DNA of 64,000 nt from contig NZ_SHKW01000001.1 of the NCBI RefSeq assembly GCF_004217555.1, forward strand, positions 3,968,001 through 4,032,000, written 5' to 3'. Every line of letters begins with the position of its first letter. Position 1 is the stretch's first letter. The notes beneath the pieces are model-generated. The model was not told where the DNA came from and did not search any database. It was given only the letters and a program-made list of their open reading frames with translations. The DNA comes from Edaphobacter modestus (lineage in GTDB: Bacteria; Acidobacteriota; Terriglobia; Terriglobales; Acidobacteriaceae). A program made the translations under genes and the position numbers. Of the stretch, positions 48,857-57,759 are shown one piece after another.

Positions 48857-48969
48857 CGATGGCGAGCCCTGCTGTCTGACAAGACGAGAGATTTCAGTCG
48901 GGCCGCCGCCCCAGGTCCTTCGACGGGAAGGATGTGACCGACCCTCAGGTGCGGCACTCCAATAAGTCG

Positions 48970-49446
48970 ATGAACGAAAATAGACTTCATTTGATGCGAT
49001 GGGCGCCCATTCCATTGCGCCTGATGGTCGGGCTGGGATTTATGCAGCACGGCTTTGCCAAGCTGGGCAGAGGTCCGGACGCCTTCGCAGAAATTCTTCA
49101 TGCGATGAGCGTGCCCCTTCCGCACCTGATGGCGTGGCTCACGTTACTGACCGAGATATTCGGCGGACTAGCGGTTCTTGTTGGAGCTTTCGTGACGGCT
49201 GCCAGTGTGCCGATGGCGGCCGTTCTGCTGACAGCTATCTTCACCGTGCATCTCCCGTATGGTTTCAGCTCGATCAAGCTGAAGGCCGTTACGGCTGCAG
49301 GTGCGCAGTTCGGACCACCCGGCTACGAATGCGATCTGTTGTACCTCGCTTGCCTCGTTGCACTCGTAATCGGTGGCGTTGGACCCCTGTCGATTAACAG
49401 TTTTCTCAGGGGAAGAAGATTTGTTGGAAATCTTGAGAGGAGATGA
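48970..49446 (+). CDS. DoxX-family inner-membrane protein
   Basis: About 158 residues with four helices: IPLRLMVGLGFMQHGFAKLG, MAWLTLLTEIFGGLAVLVGAF, VPMAAVLLTAIFTVHLPYGF, LLYLACLVALVIGG. This is the DoxX/DoxD-like fold, linked in other bacteria to thiosulfate oxidation, catechol uptake or redox homeostasis. The exact start is uncertain (GTG 48934 possible). 113 bases after mddA. Confidence 0.82.
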   Translation: MNENRLHLMRWAPIPLRLMVGLGFMQHGFAKLGRGPDAFAEILHAMSVPLPHLMAWLTLLTEIFGGLAVLVGAFVTAASVPMAAVLLTAIFTVHLPYGFSSIKLKAVTAAGAQFGPPGYECDLLYLACLVALVIGGVGPLSINSFLRGRRFVGNLERR

Positions 49447-49582
49447 AAATATTCGAGTCCGCGTTTAAAGAGGGCATCCGCAGGACTTAGCCGCAAGATG
49501 ATGTTCCTATCCTGCTGAAGACAAGGGATAATGATCGCATCACGGGACCTGTCGACCAGATCGAATCAGGGAGTACCCTGCG

Positions 49583-50425
49583 TTGCGGACCTCCGAGTGG
49601 ATACAAATCGGCTTTGCCGTAGTCTTTTCCATCGCCGCATGGGCTACGGGATTTACCTCACGTCCACTCCCTTTGCGACGGCGGTGGATCGTTACGGGGC
49701 TCGCGGCGTTCGCAGTTGTGGCCGTCGCACTTGTCCATCTGTGCGCTTCGTATCTTTCGCCGGAACAGTTTCTCATTCTTCTCGACGGCCTTACGGTCAC
49801 GTTGTTCCTGGTGCCATATTGGCAGACGGGGCAGTTCTTTCTTAAACCGAACCCGCAGATTCAAGATCGTCTGATGGCCTTCGATCGATGGTTGCTGCCC
49901 GGTATCGCAGCGAAGTCGGGCACGGAGCGCAACTCCGTCGGCTTCATTCTGGAGATGGCATATCTCTCCTGCTATCCACTCGTGCCTTTGGCTTTGGCGG
50001 CAGTCTACCTTGCCGGATTGCGCGCTAAGGTCGATGGTTTCTGGCTGGTGCTGCTGGTGTCGACCTATCTTTGTTATGCAATCACGCCGCTGGTCCCCGC
50101 GTTTCCTCCGCGCTCGGTTACCGGTGATCAGCCAGCTGCGAAGGAACCGCTGAAGAAGGCAAACAAGGGCCGCCTCTTCAACGGTTGGATACTCCACCAC
50201 GGCAGCATCCACGCCATCTCTTTTCCGAGCGCGCACGTCGCCTCTGCCTTTGCCATCGCGTTTACTCTGCTGTACTACGCTCCATGGATCGGATTGATCT
50301 TTCTCGTGATCGCTATCCTGATCTCGTTAGGGGCGGTCGTTGGACGGTACCACTACGCGCTCGATGTGCTGCTGGGCGCGGTCACGGCACTTATCGTCTT
50401 CCTTGCCAGCTACAAGTATCTATAG
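49583..50425 (+). CDS. PAP2-superfamily phosphatase (membrane)
   Basis: A 280-residue membrane protein with six helices and the PAP2 triad: [15 protein letters not shown] (motif 2) and [17 protein letters not shown] (motif 3). The first motif (KxxxxxxRP) is not obvious; PAFPPRSV may stand in its place, so it may be an inositol-phosphotransferase-like variant. TTG start with GGGAG ten bases upstream. Its end overlaps the convergent radical SAM gene by six bases. Confidence 0.82.
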   Translation: MRTSEWIQIGFAVVFSIAAWATGFTSRPLPLRRRWIVTGLAAFAVVAVALVHLCASYLSPEQFLILLDGLTVTLFLVPYWQTGQFFLKPNPQIQDRLMAFDRWLLPGIAAKSGTERNSVGFILEMAYLSCYPLVPLALAAVYLAGLRAKVDGFWLVLLVSTYLCYAITPLVPAFPPRSVTGDQPAAKEPLKKANKGRLFNGWILHHGSIHAISFPSAHVASAFAIAFTLLYYAPWIGLIFLVIAILISLGAVVGRYHYALDVLLGAVTALIVFLASYKYL

Positions 50426-51598
50426 GTTGTCGCGCAAGGGACTCTTATCCGTCCTCTTCAGGCCGAAGGCGCGCATGGCCATGCCGGTCGTAAGACGACG
50501 CGCAAGGCCGGGCGGCTTGCCGTTCGGTTCAGGAAGAAAGATCGAGCTGAGTGCACGCACGATAGGCGGATACGAGGGCGGGCCGCCGGGTGTTAGAGGA
50601 GGGAAGAGACGGAAGAGGGAGTCACGTGGATCGTTGCGGATCATGTCGAGCATGGCGACACGGTGCACGCACGATACCGTGCAAAAAGGAGCGCAGGGCT
50701 TCTTCGTCGAATACTCGCGATCGATGTCCTCCACGGTGTACTTCTCGAGAGGGATCGCCGGATACCCGCGCTGCTGCGAGCAGTAGTGAACGAGGCCGTC
50801 TTCGCAGATGTAGAGGTAACGGCTGCCGGCTCCGCACTGCCATTCGTTCGGCTGCCCCATCGTCAGGTTTTTGTGAAAGAGATTGTCGTAAGCGAATGCG
50901 AAGAGGCCCGGCCGTCGTTCGGAGAGAATCTGATCGTAGACTCTTCGCTCCTCGCCCCTGAGAGGTTGCAGTTGTCCGCCATGATCGTGGATGACGCCGA
51001 CCGTCGTCTCGAACCCCAGATCGAGGGCGCGGCGCGTGATCGTCAGAGCGTCTTCGGGATGAGCAATTCCGCCGCCCAGCACGGAGTTGATATTGATATC
51101 GAAGTCGCCATGCTCCTTCAGCCACTCGAGCTTTTTATCGAGAACCTTCAGGCTCTTCTTCGAGACATCATCGGGGTTCACGTTGTCGATCGAGATCTGC
51201 AGATGCTCCAGGCCCGCTTTGTTTAGTCGCTCGATCCTCTCTGGGGTGAGCAGGTATCCGTTCGTGATGATGGTGGCGATGATGTCATGCGAACGAATCG
51301 CGCGAAGAATCTCGTCGAGATCGGGATGCAGCAGAGGCTCGCCTCCGCTGATGGTGATGATCTGCGTCCCAAGGCGTGCAAGCAGATCGATGCGGCGCAA
51401 CATCTCCTGCGTTGATACCGGAGCCGAGACCTTGTCGTACTCGTTACAGTAGGCGCACGACAGGTTGCAGCGTCGCATGGGGATAATGTGCGCGAGCACA
51501 GGATGGTGCTTCGACTGAAGCGCACGTGCGACCATGCGCGCCTGGCGCATTCGCCGCTGGTAAAAGCGGATGTTCTTCCGTGTCGGGGCAAGTCTCAT
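50420..51598 (-). CDS. Radical SAM protein with SPASM-like C-terminus
   Basis: About 392 residues. The cluster motif is CNLSCAYC (CxxxCxxC), then [14 protein letters not shown] and [12 protein letters not shown] for SAM binding. The C-terminal part has further Cys groups ([20 protein letters not shown] and [12 protein letters not shown]) like the auxiliary-cluster regions of peptide- or small-molecule-maturing enzymes. No precursor-peptide gene is seen nearby. It lies 63 bases behind a methyltransferase in the same direction. TTG 51616 is an alternative start. Confidence 0.88.
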   Translation of the reverse strand: MRLAPTRKNIRFYQRRMRQARMVARALQSKHHPVLAHIIPMRRCNLSCAYCNEYDKVSAPVSTQEMLRRIDLLARLGTQIITISGGEPLLHPDLDEILRAIRSHDIIATIITNGYLLTPERIERLNKAGLEHLQISIDNVNPDDVSKKSLKVLDKKLEWLKEHGDFDININSVLGGGIAHPEDALTITRRALDLGFETTVGVIHDHGGQLQPLRGEERRVYDQILSERRPGLFAFAYDNLFHKNLTMGQPNEWQCGAGSRYLYICEDGLVHYCSQQRGYPAIPLEKYTVEDIDREYSTKKPCAPFCTVSCVHRVAMLDMIRNDPRDSLFRLFPPLTPGGPPSYPPIVRALSSIFLPEPNGKPPGLARRLTTGMAMRAFGLKRTDKSPLRDNL

Positions 51599-51661
51599 CG
51601 CGAGCACCAGAGCCAACCGAGATCGGCACCAGTCTACGCTCGCGATGAGAACCTGGAACGG

Positions 51662-52687
51662 CTACTTGATTCCAACTACCATGGAGTCCGGTCCCACGAG
51701 GTGTTCGACGTAGGCTTCGCGGAAGCCAGCCTCTTTCATCCAGCCGATGCACTCGGCTCCCGTGTAATCGAAGCCACCCTGGGTCTCGATCAGCATGTTA
51801 AGGCTCATCATCAGACCGAAGGAGTTCTGCGATCTGTCATCGTCGATGATGGAGTCGTAGACCACCAGAGCGCCTCCCGGCGTCAGGGCATCGAACGTCT
51901 TCTTCACCAGCATCTTCTTCTCTTCAAGATTCCAGTCGTGAAGAATGTGTCCCATCGTGATGACATCCACCTGCGGCACCGGATCTTTGAAGAAATTGCC
52001 GGGCTGAAATCTCACGCGAGCGCTTACCTTGTTGGCCGCAACGTACTCCTCGAAGATAGGACCACATTCGGCAAGATCGAACCCGATGCCCTTCAGATGT
52101 GGATTCGCAAGTGCGATCTGTACCGCGAGATCGCCCTGTGCTGTTCCCAGGTCTGCGAAGCTCATGTACTTCGCCCACGGCGCCTGCTTCGCAATTGCGA
52201 TGTTTGCTCCGTGGCTTATGCCCGACATTGCCGCGAGAAATCCCCGCAATCGGGCGGGGTCCGCATACAGTGCCTCGAACGTAGGTGCCATGGAGCCATT
52301 CCTGGCTTCGTTCTGTTGCAGGCCCGTCATGAGCGCCTCAGTCAGGTGATTCCAGAACCCATAGAGCCGGGAGTTGGCCATCTCAAGGATGCCTCCTCGG
52401 TAACTCGGTTTTCGGCGATCGAGGAACAGGTCCGTCTCCGGCGTGTTGCAATAGATGTCGCCGGTGCGCTGCAGGAAGCCGAGGGCGACCAGGGTATCGA
52501 GGAAATCCCGCGCGGAACGAGGATGAAGGCCAAGCCTTCCGCTCAGGTCGTCGAACTCCCCCGGGCCGTCGGCCAGCTCGGTAAAGACTCCCATCTCAAC
52601 CGCGCTCAGAAGCGTCTTCGACGCCCAGAACGCGAGACCAGTCTGCATGATGTGGTCTGGTGTCGGACCACTCGCTTGTGTACTCAC
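51662..52687 (-). CDS. SAM-dependent O-methyltransferase (dimerising, plant-OMT-like)
   Basis: A 341-residue methyltransferase from GTG 52687, supported by GGAGG five bases upstream; a frame to 52843 has no site. N-terminal dimerisation domain ([53 protein letters not shown]), SAM domain with [17 protein letters not shown], and a late catalytic part ([31 protein letters not shown]). The His of HILHDW matches the catalytic His of O-methyltransferases. Paired with the radical SAM gene; a small-molecule modification pathway is inferred. Confidence 0.87.
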   Translation of the reverse strand: MSTQASGPTPDHIMQTGLAFWASKTLLSAVEMGVFTELADGPGEFDDLSGRLGLHPRSARDFLDTLVALGFLQRTGDIYCNTPETDLFLDRRKPSYRGGILEMANSRLYGFWNHLTEALMTGLQQNEARNGSMAPTFEALYADPARLRGFLAAMSGISHGANIAIAKQAPWAKYMSFADLGTAQGDLAVQIALANPHLKGIGFDLAECGPIFEEYVAANKVSARVRFQPGNFFKDPVPQVDVITMGHILHDWNLEEKKMLVKKTFDALTPGGALVVYDSIIDDDRSQNSFGLMMSLNMLIETQGGFDYTGAECIGWMKEAGFREAYVEHLVGPDSMVVGIK

Positions 52688-53174
52688 ATATCCTCCATCT
52701 GGAAGACGCCCTCTCCATGCTGGTACCCCACGCCAGGGAAGGCAGCAGCAAACGTAGAGCGCTTCGCTCGTGTCTCTCGGAAAAAATGTTGTCAAGGGGC
52801 CCGAGCCGGCAGAATGCCGGCGGATGTCGTGCAAACGGCACAAAGAAAGCGATTTAGCCGACGAAGATAAGATGCGCCAGGAGTGCCGATCAGTTCAGGG
52901 GAATTGTCTAAAATTAAAGTACAAGCTCTGGAACAGTTCTAAAAACGGCGTATCTCCACGTCATTCTGAACGCAGCGAAGAATCCTCGCAAGTTGATCGC
53001 ACTCTCGCAGAACTCCGCGAAAGAAAAGACATATCCATCCGAATGGAAGGAGTGCCCGCTTACTCTCCCCGCGGATAGGCGACCTAGGACCCTTTTGGTT
53101 TCGCGCAAGGGGTTACAGGCTAAGATATTTGTTTTGAATATTTTGCGCGGAATGTGGGGGAGGGGCGGTAGATC
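52688..53174. other. Gap with dispersed repeat copy 2
   Basis: No supported gene. It holds the methyltransferase promoter on its left and, at 52960-52985, the second GTCATTCTGA...GAAGAATCC element. Confidence 0.5.
52960..52985. repeat. Dispersed GTCATTCTGA...GAAGAATCC element, copy 2
   Basis: GTCATTCTGAACGCAGCGAA followed by GAATCC; related to the element at 33318-33347. Confidence 0.5.
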
Positions 53175-53208
53175 AAAAAAAGGCATCCAGCCTGGAGGGC
53201 TGGATGCC
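53175..53208 (-). terminator. Rho-independent terminator of the ribosomal-protein operon
   Basis: GGCATCCAGCC (53182-53192) and GGCTGGATGCC (53198-53208) form an 11-bp perfect stem with a five-base loop; on the minus strand it is followed by seven T. It lies 22 bases after the rplI stop. Confidence 0.95.
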
Positions 53209-53230
53209 TTGGAACTACTGATGCGTGCGG

Positions 53231-53710
53231 TTATACCGCAGCTGCGGGAACGGTCTCTGACTCGGGCTGATCGCTCTTGACGGTGACCTTTACGTGGCTG
53301 GTGATTTCGCGGTGGAGCTTCACGGGTACGTGATACTCGCCGAGAGACTTGAGAGGCTCGTCGAGCGCGATCTTGCGGCGGTCGATGGTGTAACCCTTCG
53401 CTTCCAGCTCGTGCGCGATATCGCCCGAGGTGACGGACCCGAAGAGGTGATCGTTCTCACCGACCTTGCGCTCGAAGACCAGCTCGACTTCGCTGAGCTG
53501 GGTCGAGAACGCCTCGGCCTCGACCTTCTCCTTGGCGGACTTGCGGACCGCCGATGCCTTCATCTGGTCGATGACGGCCTTGTTCGCCTGAGTCGCCTCG
53601 ATGGCGAGCTTCTGCGGCAGCAGGTAATTACGCCCGTAGCCGTCGGCGACCTTAACAACGTCGCCGCGGTGTCCAAGCTTGTTGACGTCTTCCTTCAGAA
53701 TAACTTCCAT
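53231..53710 (-). CDS. rplI: 50S ribosomal protein bL9
   Basis: Binds 23S rRNA near the L1 stalk and helps maintain reading frame. 159 residues: the N-domain MEVILKEDVNKLGHRGDVVK then VADGYGRNYLLPQKLA is the L9 signature, a connecting helix follows and the C-domain has FGSVTSGDIAHELEAKG and YHVPVKLHREI. The tail (SDQPESETVPAAAV) is a short extension. Last gene of the operon, followed by a strong terminator. Confidence 0.97.
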   Translation of the reverse strand: MEVILKEDVNKLGHRGDVVKVADGYGRNYLLPQKLAIEATQANKAVIDQMKASAVRKSAKEKVEAEAFSTQLSEVELVFERKVGENDHLFGSVTSGDIAHELEAKGYTIDRRKIALDEPLKSLGEYHVPVKLHREITSHVKVTVKSDQPESETVPAAAV

Positions 53711-53769
53711 TGCAATGTCTCCGTTCTCAGGCCGCGCAGCAAGGGCAGCAGCCTGGCGATAAGCGATAG

Positions 53770-54114
53770 TTAGTAGCGCGTGGCGAACGCAAGCAGGGCG
53801 ATGTTGCGCGACTGCTTGATGGCCAGCGAGAGGCGGCGCTGGTGGCGGGTGCAGACGCCCGTCAGGCGGCGCGGAACGATCTTGCCACGCTCAGCGACAA
53901 AGCCCTGCAACAGGCGAACGTCGCGATAGGAGATGGCATCGATCTTCTCGGTGCAGAACTTGCAAACCTTCTTGCGACGGAAGAACTTGCGTCCGCCACC
54001 AGGTCCGCCTGCGGGACGGGGTGGGCGCGGGCCGCCGGGGCCTGCCGAAGCGGGGCGGGATGCGGGAGCATGGTGGTGCTCAGTGGATTGCGTGCTGGTC
54101 GTCTCATCAGCCAT
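53770..54114 (-). CDS. rpsR: 30S ribosomal protein bS18
   Basis: 114 residues from ATG 54114 with AGAGGAAA upstream. The conserved C-terminal core (KVCKFCTEKIDAISYRD, ERGKIVPRRLTGVCTRHQRR, RNIALLAFATRY) is complete. The N-terminal 45 residues are a Pro/Gly/Ala-rich extension (GPGGPRPPRPAGGPGGG) not found in E. coli S18. Partner of S6 in the small-subunit platform; encoded just after rpsF, without the ssb gene that often lies between. Confidence 0.96.
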   Translation of the reverse strand: MADETTSTQSTEHHHAPASRPASAGPGGPRPPRPAGGPGGGRKFFRRKKVCKFCTEKIDAISYRDVRLLQGFVAERGKIVPRRLTGVCTRHQRRLSLAIKQSRNIALLAFATRY

Positions 54115-54282
54115 GATTGATTTCCTCTTTCCTCGTTGGTGGCCCTTGCCGCTCCAGACACGCGGTGGAGTCTCTGGACATGCGCCCCGGAAGAGCTGCA
54201 TGGAAGCGGGTTCAAGCGATTGGTGGTGCGTTATGCGGTGCCCGGTTTCAGGCGCCGCAGATCTTATTCCATGGGAAGATCG

Positions 54283-54714
54283 CTAGACCGCGGCGGCTTC
54301 AGCCGCAGGAGCCTCAGTCGCGGGAATCTCGGCTATTGGAGCCTCTACGTTGCTCGCAACCGGCAGTGCGCTGCGCTTCACCTTGGTATCGCGGATAGCC
54401 TTGATCTTGGCCAGACGCTTCTCCTCTTCGTCGATCCGGACGGTGATGAACTTGATCACCTGCTCGGAGACGCGAAGGCGGCGTTCGATCTCGCCAACCA
54501 GGGAGCCGTCGGCGATGATCGTCATCAGGACATAGATGCCGTCGTTGAACTTGCGAACCGTGTAGGCGAGGCGGCGGCGGCCCATCTTCTCGGTCGACTT
54601 GATCTCTCCGCCACCGTCGGTGACGTTCTTCTCGAAACCTTCGACCAGCTTGTCGAGGTCTGCCTCTTCCGCGTCCGGACGGACGATGTACATCACTTCA
54701 TAAGTGCGGCTCAT
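54283..54714 (-). CDS. rpsF: 30S ribosomal protein bS6
   Basis: 143 residues from ATG 54714. S6 core: YEVMYIVRPDAEEADLDKLV, GRRRLAYTVRKFNDGIYVLM, RRLRVSEQVIKFITVRIDEE. The C-terminal tail is Ala/Glu/Pro-rich (EAPIAEIPATEAPAAEAAAV), longer than in E. coli, where the tail is the site of RimK glutamylation. A hairpin lies in its leader. Confidence 0.96.
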   Translation of the reverse strand: MSRTYEVMYIVRPDAEEADLDKLVEGFEKNVTDGGGEIKSTEKMGRRRLAYTVRKFNDGIYVLMTIIADGSLVGEIERRLRVSEQVIKFITVRIDEEEKRLAKIKAIRDTKVKRSALPVASNVEAPIAEIPATEAPAAEAAAV

Positions 54715-54730
54715 GCGTTTCACTTCTTTC

Positions 54731-54749
54731 TGCGAAGTTCTGCTTCGCA
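54731..54749 (-). promoter_or_regulatory. Hairpin in the rpsF leader, possible S6:S18 site
   Basis: TGCGAAG and CTTCGCA form a seven-base stem with a five-base loop 16 bases before the rpsF ATG. Upstream lies a GC-rich stretch with several CCG triplets. Many bacteria have an S6:S18-binding leader motif with a CCG loop here; whether this matches has not been checked by alignment. Confidence 0.35.
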
Positions 54750-54796
54750 CCGCCCGGCGCTGGTCTGCCGGTCCGGTATGGAATCAACTGCCCGTG

Positions 54797-55417
54797 CTAC
54801 TTCCCTTCGCCCGAGCCATTTTCAGGGTCCGGACGACGGTTGAACTCGTTCATCGCGGCGCTGACACCCTTGGTCAGCACCGTTTCGACTGCGACTTTCA
54901 CGCGGTCGAGCACTTCATCCAGCACCGCAAGCTCCAGCTTGCGCATCGGCGTCAGCAGGTAGTCCCTGCCTCCCGCCTTGATCTCTCTGCCATCCTCAAG
55001 CGGCGGCTTGCCAATGCCGATGCGGATGCGAATCCATTCTTCCGTTCCCAGCGCGCCGGAGACCGACTTCACTCCGTTGTGCCCGTTCGCCGAACCACGC
55101 TGGGAGATTCGGAACTGGCCCAGCGGAAATGCCAGCTCGTCGTAGAGGACGATGACATCCTCGGAGACTTGCTCGATCTCAAGCTCCCGAACCAGCGCGG
55201 CTACCGAAAGCCCGCTCAGGTTCATAAAGGTCTCGGGTTTGGCCAGCAGAACATCCTGTCCTGCAAGCCTTGCCTTTGCCGTGAGCGCCTTGCCTCGCCG
55301 GTTGGTGACCACCACGCCGCAATCTTCTGCGATGCGATCGACGGCCAGAAACCCGGCGTTGTGCGGTGTGAACTGATATTCGATCCCTGGATTTCCAAGC
55401 CCGACGATCAGCTTCAC
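54797..55417 (-). CDS. pth: Peptidyl-tRNA hydrolase
   Basis: Recycles peptidyl-tRNA dropped by ribosomes. 206 residues from GTG 55417 with GGAAGGAAA ten bases upstream, giving VKLIVGLGNPGIEYQFTPHN (active His in TPHNAGF). Further: LLAKPETFMNLSG, VLYDELAFPLGQFRI, GSANGHNGVKSV. Part of the conserved rplY-pth pair; the stop lies 83 bases before rpsF. Confidence 0.96.
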   Translation of the reverse strand: MKLIVGLGNPGIEYQFTPHNAGFLAVDRIAEDCGVVVTNRRGKALTAKARLAGQDVLLAKPETFMNLSGLSVAALVRELEIEQVSEDVIVLYDELAFPLGQFRISQRGSANGHNGVKSVSGALGTEEWIRIRIGIGKPPLEDGREIKAGGRDYLLTPMRKLELAVLDEVLDRVKVAVETVLTKGVSAAMNEFNRRPDPENGSGEGK

Positions 55418-55479
55418 TCGAACGTTTCCTTCCGTACAAATGAGCGGCAGTCCTGAATCCAATCAGGACCGCCACCAAG

Positions 55480-56163
55480 TTACTTCTTCTTCGTGTCAGC
55501 TGCCGGAGCGGCTGCGGTTTCAGTCTTGCCCTTCTTCGCAACCTCAGGCTCGGCCGGTGCAGCAACCAGCGCGTCGGCCGGTGCAGCCTCTTCCTTGATC
55601 ACGGTTACGTGTGCGACCGTCGCCGTCTCTTCGCCGAGGTACTTGATCGAGCCGGAGTGCGGCAGGTCGGAGATGTGAATTGCGCCGTGCAGCTCGAGGC
55701 CGTTGACATCGACGTCGATGTGGCTCGGAATGTCGGCGGGGAGGCACTCGATCTCGACCTCACGCAGAACGTGGTCAAGGATTCCACCCTGAGTCTTCAC
55801 GCCGGTCGGAACGCCGATGAGCTGAACGGGAACCGAGACACGCATAGCCTTGTCCATGGCGATGCGCTTGAGGTCGATGTGCAGCAGGCGGCCCTTGATA
55901 GGCTCATTCTGCCAATCGACAATCATCGCCTTAGCGGCAGGGCTTCCCTCGACATTGAGGTCGAAGATGGTGTTGTGGCCTGACTCGGAGTGCAGGATCT
56001 TGGTGATGATCTTGGGATCGACCGTAACGGCGACCGCATCCTGACCCGCTCCATAAACGACTGCGGGAATCTTGCCGGCGACGCGAACGCGGCGGGCCGC
56101 ATTCTTGTTGAACTTGCCCTCGCGGGGCGTGGCGACCACTGCATCGAACGTTGCTACTGCCAT
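55480..56163 (-). CDS. rplY: 50S ribosomal protein bL25, CTC-type with long C-terminus
   Basis: 5S rRNA-binding protein; 227 residues, the long TL5/CTC form. 5S-binding N-domain (ATPREGKFNKNAARRVRVAG, IPAVVYGAGQDAVAV), second beta domain (AMRVSVPVQLIGVPTGVKTQ, LPADIPSHIDVDVNGLELHG), and an Ala/Lys-rich tail. AAAGGAAAG precedes ATG 56163. Lies between prs and pth as in many bacteria. Confidence 0.95.
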   Translation of the reverse strand: MAVATFDAVVATPREGKFNKNAARRVRVAGKIPAVVYGAGQDAVAVTVDPKIITKILHSESGHNTIFDLNVEGSPAAKAMIVDWQNEPIKGRLLHIDLKRIAMDKAMRVSVPVQLIGVPTGVKTQGGILDHVLREVEIECLPADIPSHIDVDVNGLELHGAIHISDLPHSGSIKYLGEETATVAHVTVIKEEAAPADALVAAPAEPEVAKKGKTETAAAPAADTKKK

Positions 56164-56282
56164 GTCTGCTTTCCTTTCGGGCACGAAGAACTTTTGTCTC
56201 CGCTCCCTTTGCGGCTCAAGCCGCGTGATTTGTACAGCGCCTGCTACCTGCTGGCTTCGCCCGACCTCTGCGGAACCAAACT

Positions 56283-57380
56283 TTAGTTGAAGAGCGAGCT
56301 GACGCTCGTCTCCATGTGAATGCTTTCAATCGCCCTGCCCAAAAGCCCGGCAATGGAGAGCACCTTGATCTTGCCCACCTTCTGCGCCTCTTCGCGCAGA
56401 GGGATGGTGTTGGTCACGATGACCTGCTCCAACCGTGACTCCGCAATGCGCTCGATCGCCGGACCCGAGAGCACCGGATGTGTCGCGCACGCGTAAACCT
56501 TCTTCGCCCCCTGTTCGAGCAGGGCATCGGCCGTCTTCACTAGCGTTCCAGCCGTATCGATGATGTCGTCGAGGATCAGGCACGTCCGGCCGCGTACATC
56601 GCCGATGACGTTCATCACCTCGGTGATATTGATGTCGGTCCGCCGCTTGTCGACGATGGCCAACGGTACATCCAGCTTCTTGGCGAAGAATCTCGCCCTT
56701 TCCACGCCGCCGGCATCGGGTGAGACCACCGTCAGGTCCGGCAGGTTCATCTCCCGGAAGTAGCTCACCAGCACCGGGCTGGCAAATAGGTGATCCACCG
56801 GGATATTGAAAAACCCTTGAATCTGCGCTGCGTGCAGATCGACCAGCAGCGCGCGGTTTGCACCGGCGGTGGTAAGCAGATCGGCAACCAGCTTCGACGT
56901 AATCGCAACGCGGGGCCGGTCCTTGCGGTCCTGCCGGGCGTAGCCGTAGTACGGAACCACGACCGTAATACGGCCGGCGGATGCGCGCTTCAGCGCGTCC
57001 ATCATGATCAGCAGCTCGACAAGATGCTGGTCAACAGGAAAACATGTGGGCTGCACGAGAAAGACGTCCGCACCGCGAACGTTCTCGAGCAGCTGAAAGT
57101 GAACCTCTCCGTCGGAGAACCGTTGCAGGCGGCTCTCGCCCATCGGCACTCCAACGAACCTGCAGATCTCCTCGCACAAGGCGATGTTGGACGATCCGCA
57201 AAAAATCTTCATGCGCTTATTCTCACTCTGCCGCGGAGCGCGCTTTTTCTCCGCTGCCTTCTGCTGTCCGCCGGAATGATTCTTGTCGGAGAGCGCCGGT
57301 GCAGGTTGGGAGCTGGTTTCCGCCTCCTCAACCTGACCTTCAATAGGGGAAAGAACTGCAGTCGCGTCTTGTTCGTTCAC
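56283..57380 (-). CDS. prs: Ribose-phosphate pyrophosphokinase with N-terminal extension
   Basis: Makes PRPP for nucleotides, histidine and tryptophan. From GTG 57380 (GGAGG seven bases upstream) the product has 365 residues; the catalytic protein proper starts at MKIFCGSSNIALCEEICRFV, preceded by a charged, Lys-rich extension of 56 residues. Catalytic flexible loop/PRPP motifs: VVVPYYGYARQDRKDRPRVA, DLHAAQIQGFFN, VVSPDAGGVERARFFA, CLILDDIIDTAGTL. If the extension is not real, the ATG at 57212 is the start, but its ribosome site is weaker. Confidence 0.95.
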   Translation of the reverse strand: MNEQDATAVLSPIEGQVEEAETSSQPAPALSDKNHSGGQQKAAEKKRAPRQSENKRMKIFCGSSNIALCEEICRFVGVPMGESRLQRFSDGEVHFQLLENVRGADVFLVQPTCFPVDQHLVELLIMMDALKRASAGRITVVVPYYGYARQDRKDRPRVAITSKLVADLLTTAGANRALLVDLHAAQIQGFFNIPVDHLFASPVLVSYFREMNLPDLTVVSPDAGGVERARFFAKKLDVPLAIVDKRRTDINITEVMNVIGDVRGRTCLILDDIIDTAGTLVKTADALLEQGAKKVYACATHPVLSGPAIERIAESRLEQVIVTNTIPLREEAQKVGKIKVLSIAGLLGRAIESIHMETSVSSLFN

Positions 57381-57644
57381 GATGAAACCTCCAGGCTGGT
57401 TGACCTTGAATAGTTCCTGCTGCGTTGTCTATCGGAACCTTGTTGCGGTTCCGTACTGCTCAAAAATCCTTGTTGCGAATCCCTGAAACTACGTAAGACT
57501 GTCCTTCAAAACTTCCTGGTTCCTCGTGCCGGCCCATTTCGTTGTTTTTTCTGCGGGCCGCAGGAACTCATCTCGTTTCACTTCGGCGGCAAGTTGCTGC
57601 CGCAAAATCCCTAAAACTCACTCACTTCGCGTGGCGAAAGACTT

Positions 57645-57718
57645 TGGTTGGGCGACTAGGATTCGAACCTAGACAAAGTGCGTCAAAGGCACTTGACCTA
57701 CCGTTAGTCGATCGCCCA
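57645..57718 (-). tRNA. tRNA-Gln (TTG anticodon)
   Basis: A full cloverleaf on the minus strand: acceptor TGGGCGA/TCGCCCA, D arm GACTAACGGTAGGTC, anticodon loop CTTTGAC with anticodon TTG, T arm TAGGTTCGAATCCTA, and an encoded CCA end at 57645-57647. The first base pair begins with T, as is typical of tRNA-Gln. It lies between ispE and prs, a widely conserved position. Confidence 0.96.
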
Positions 57719-57759
57719 GTGAAACCATAAAATCAGCCGCGTTTCGTTTACCCGGCCGG

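Noticed and set aside
57542-57730. Plus-strand frame reading GRLGFEPRQS
   Set aside because: This is the well-known false translation of the antisense of a tRNA (here tRNA-Gln).
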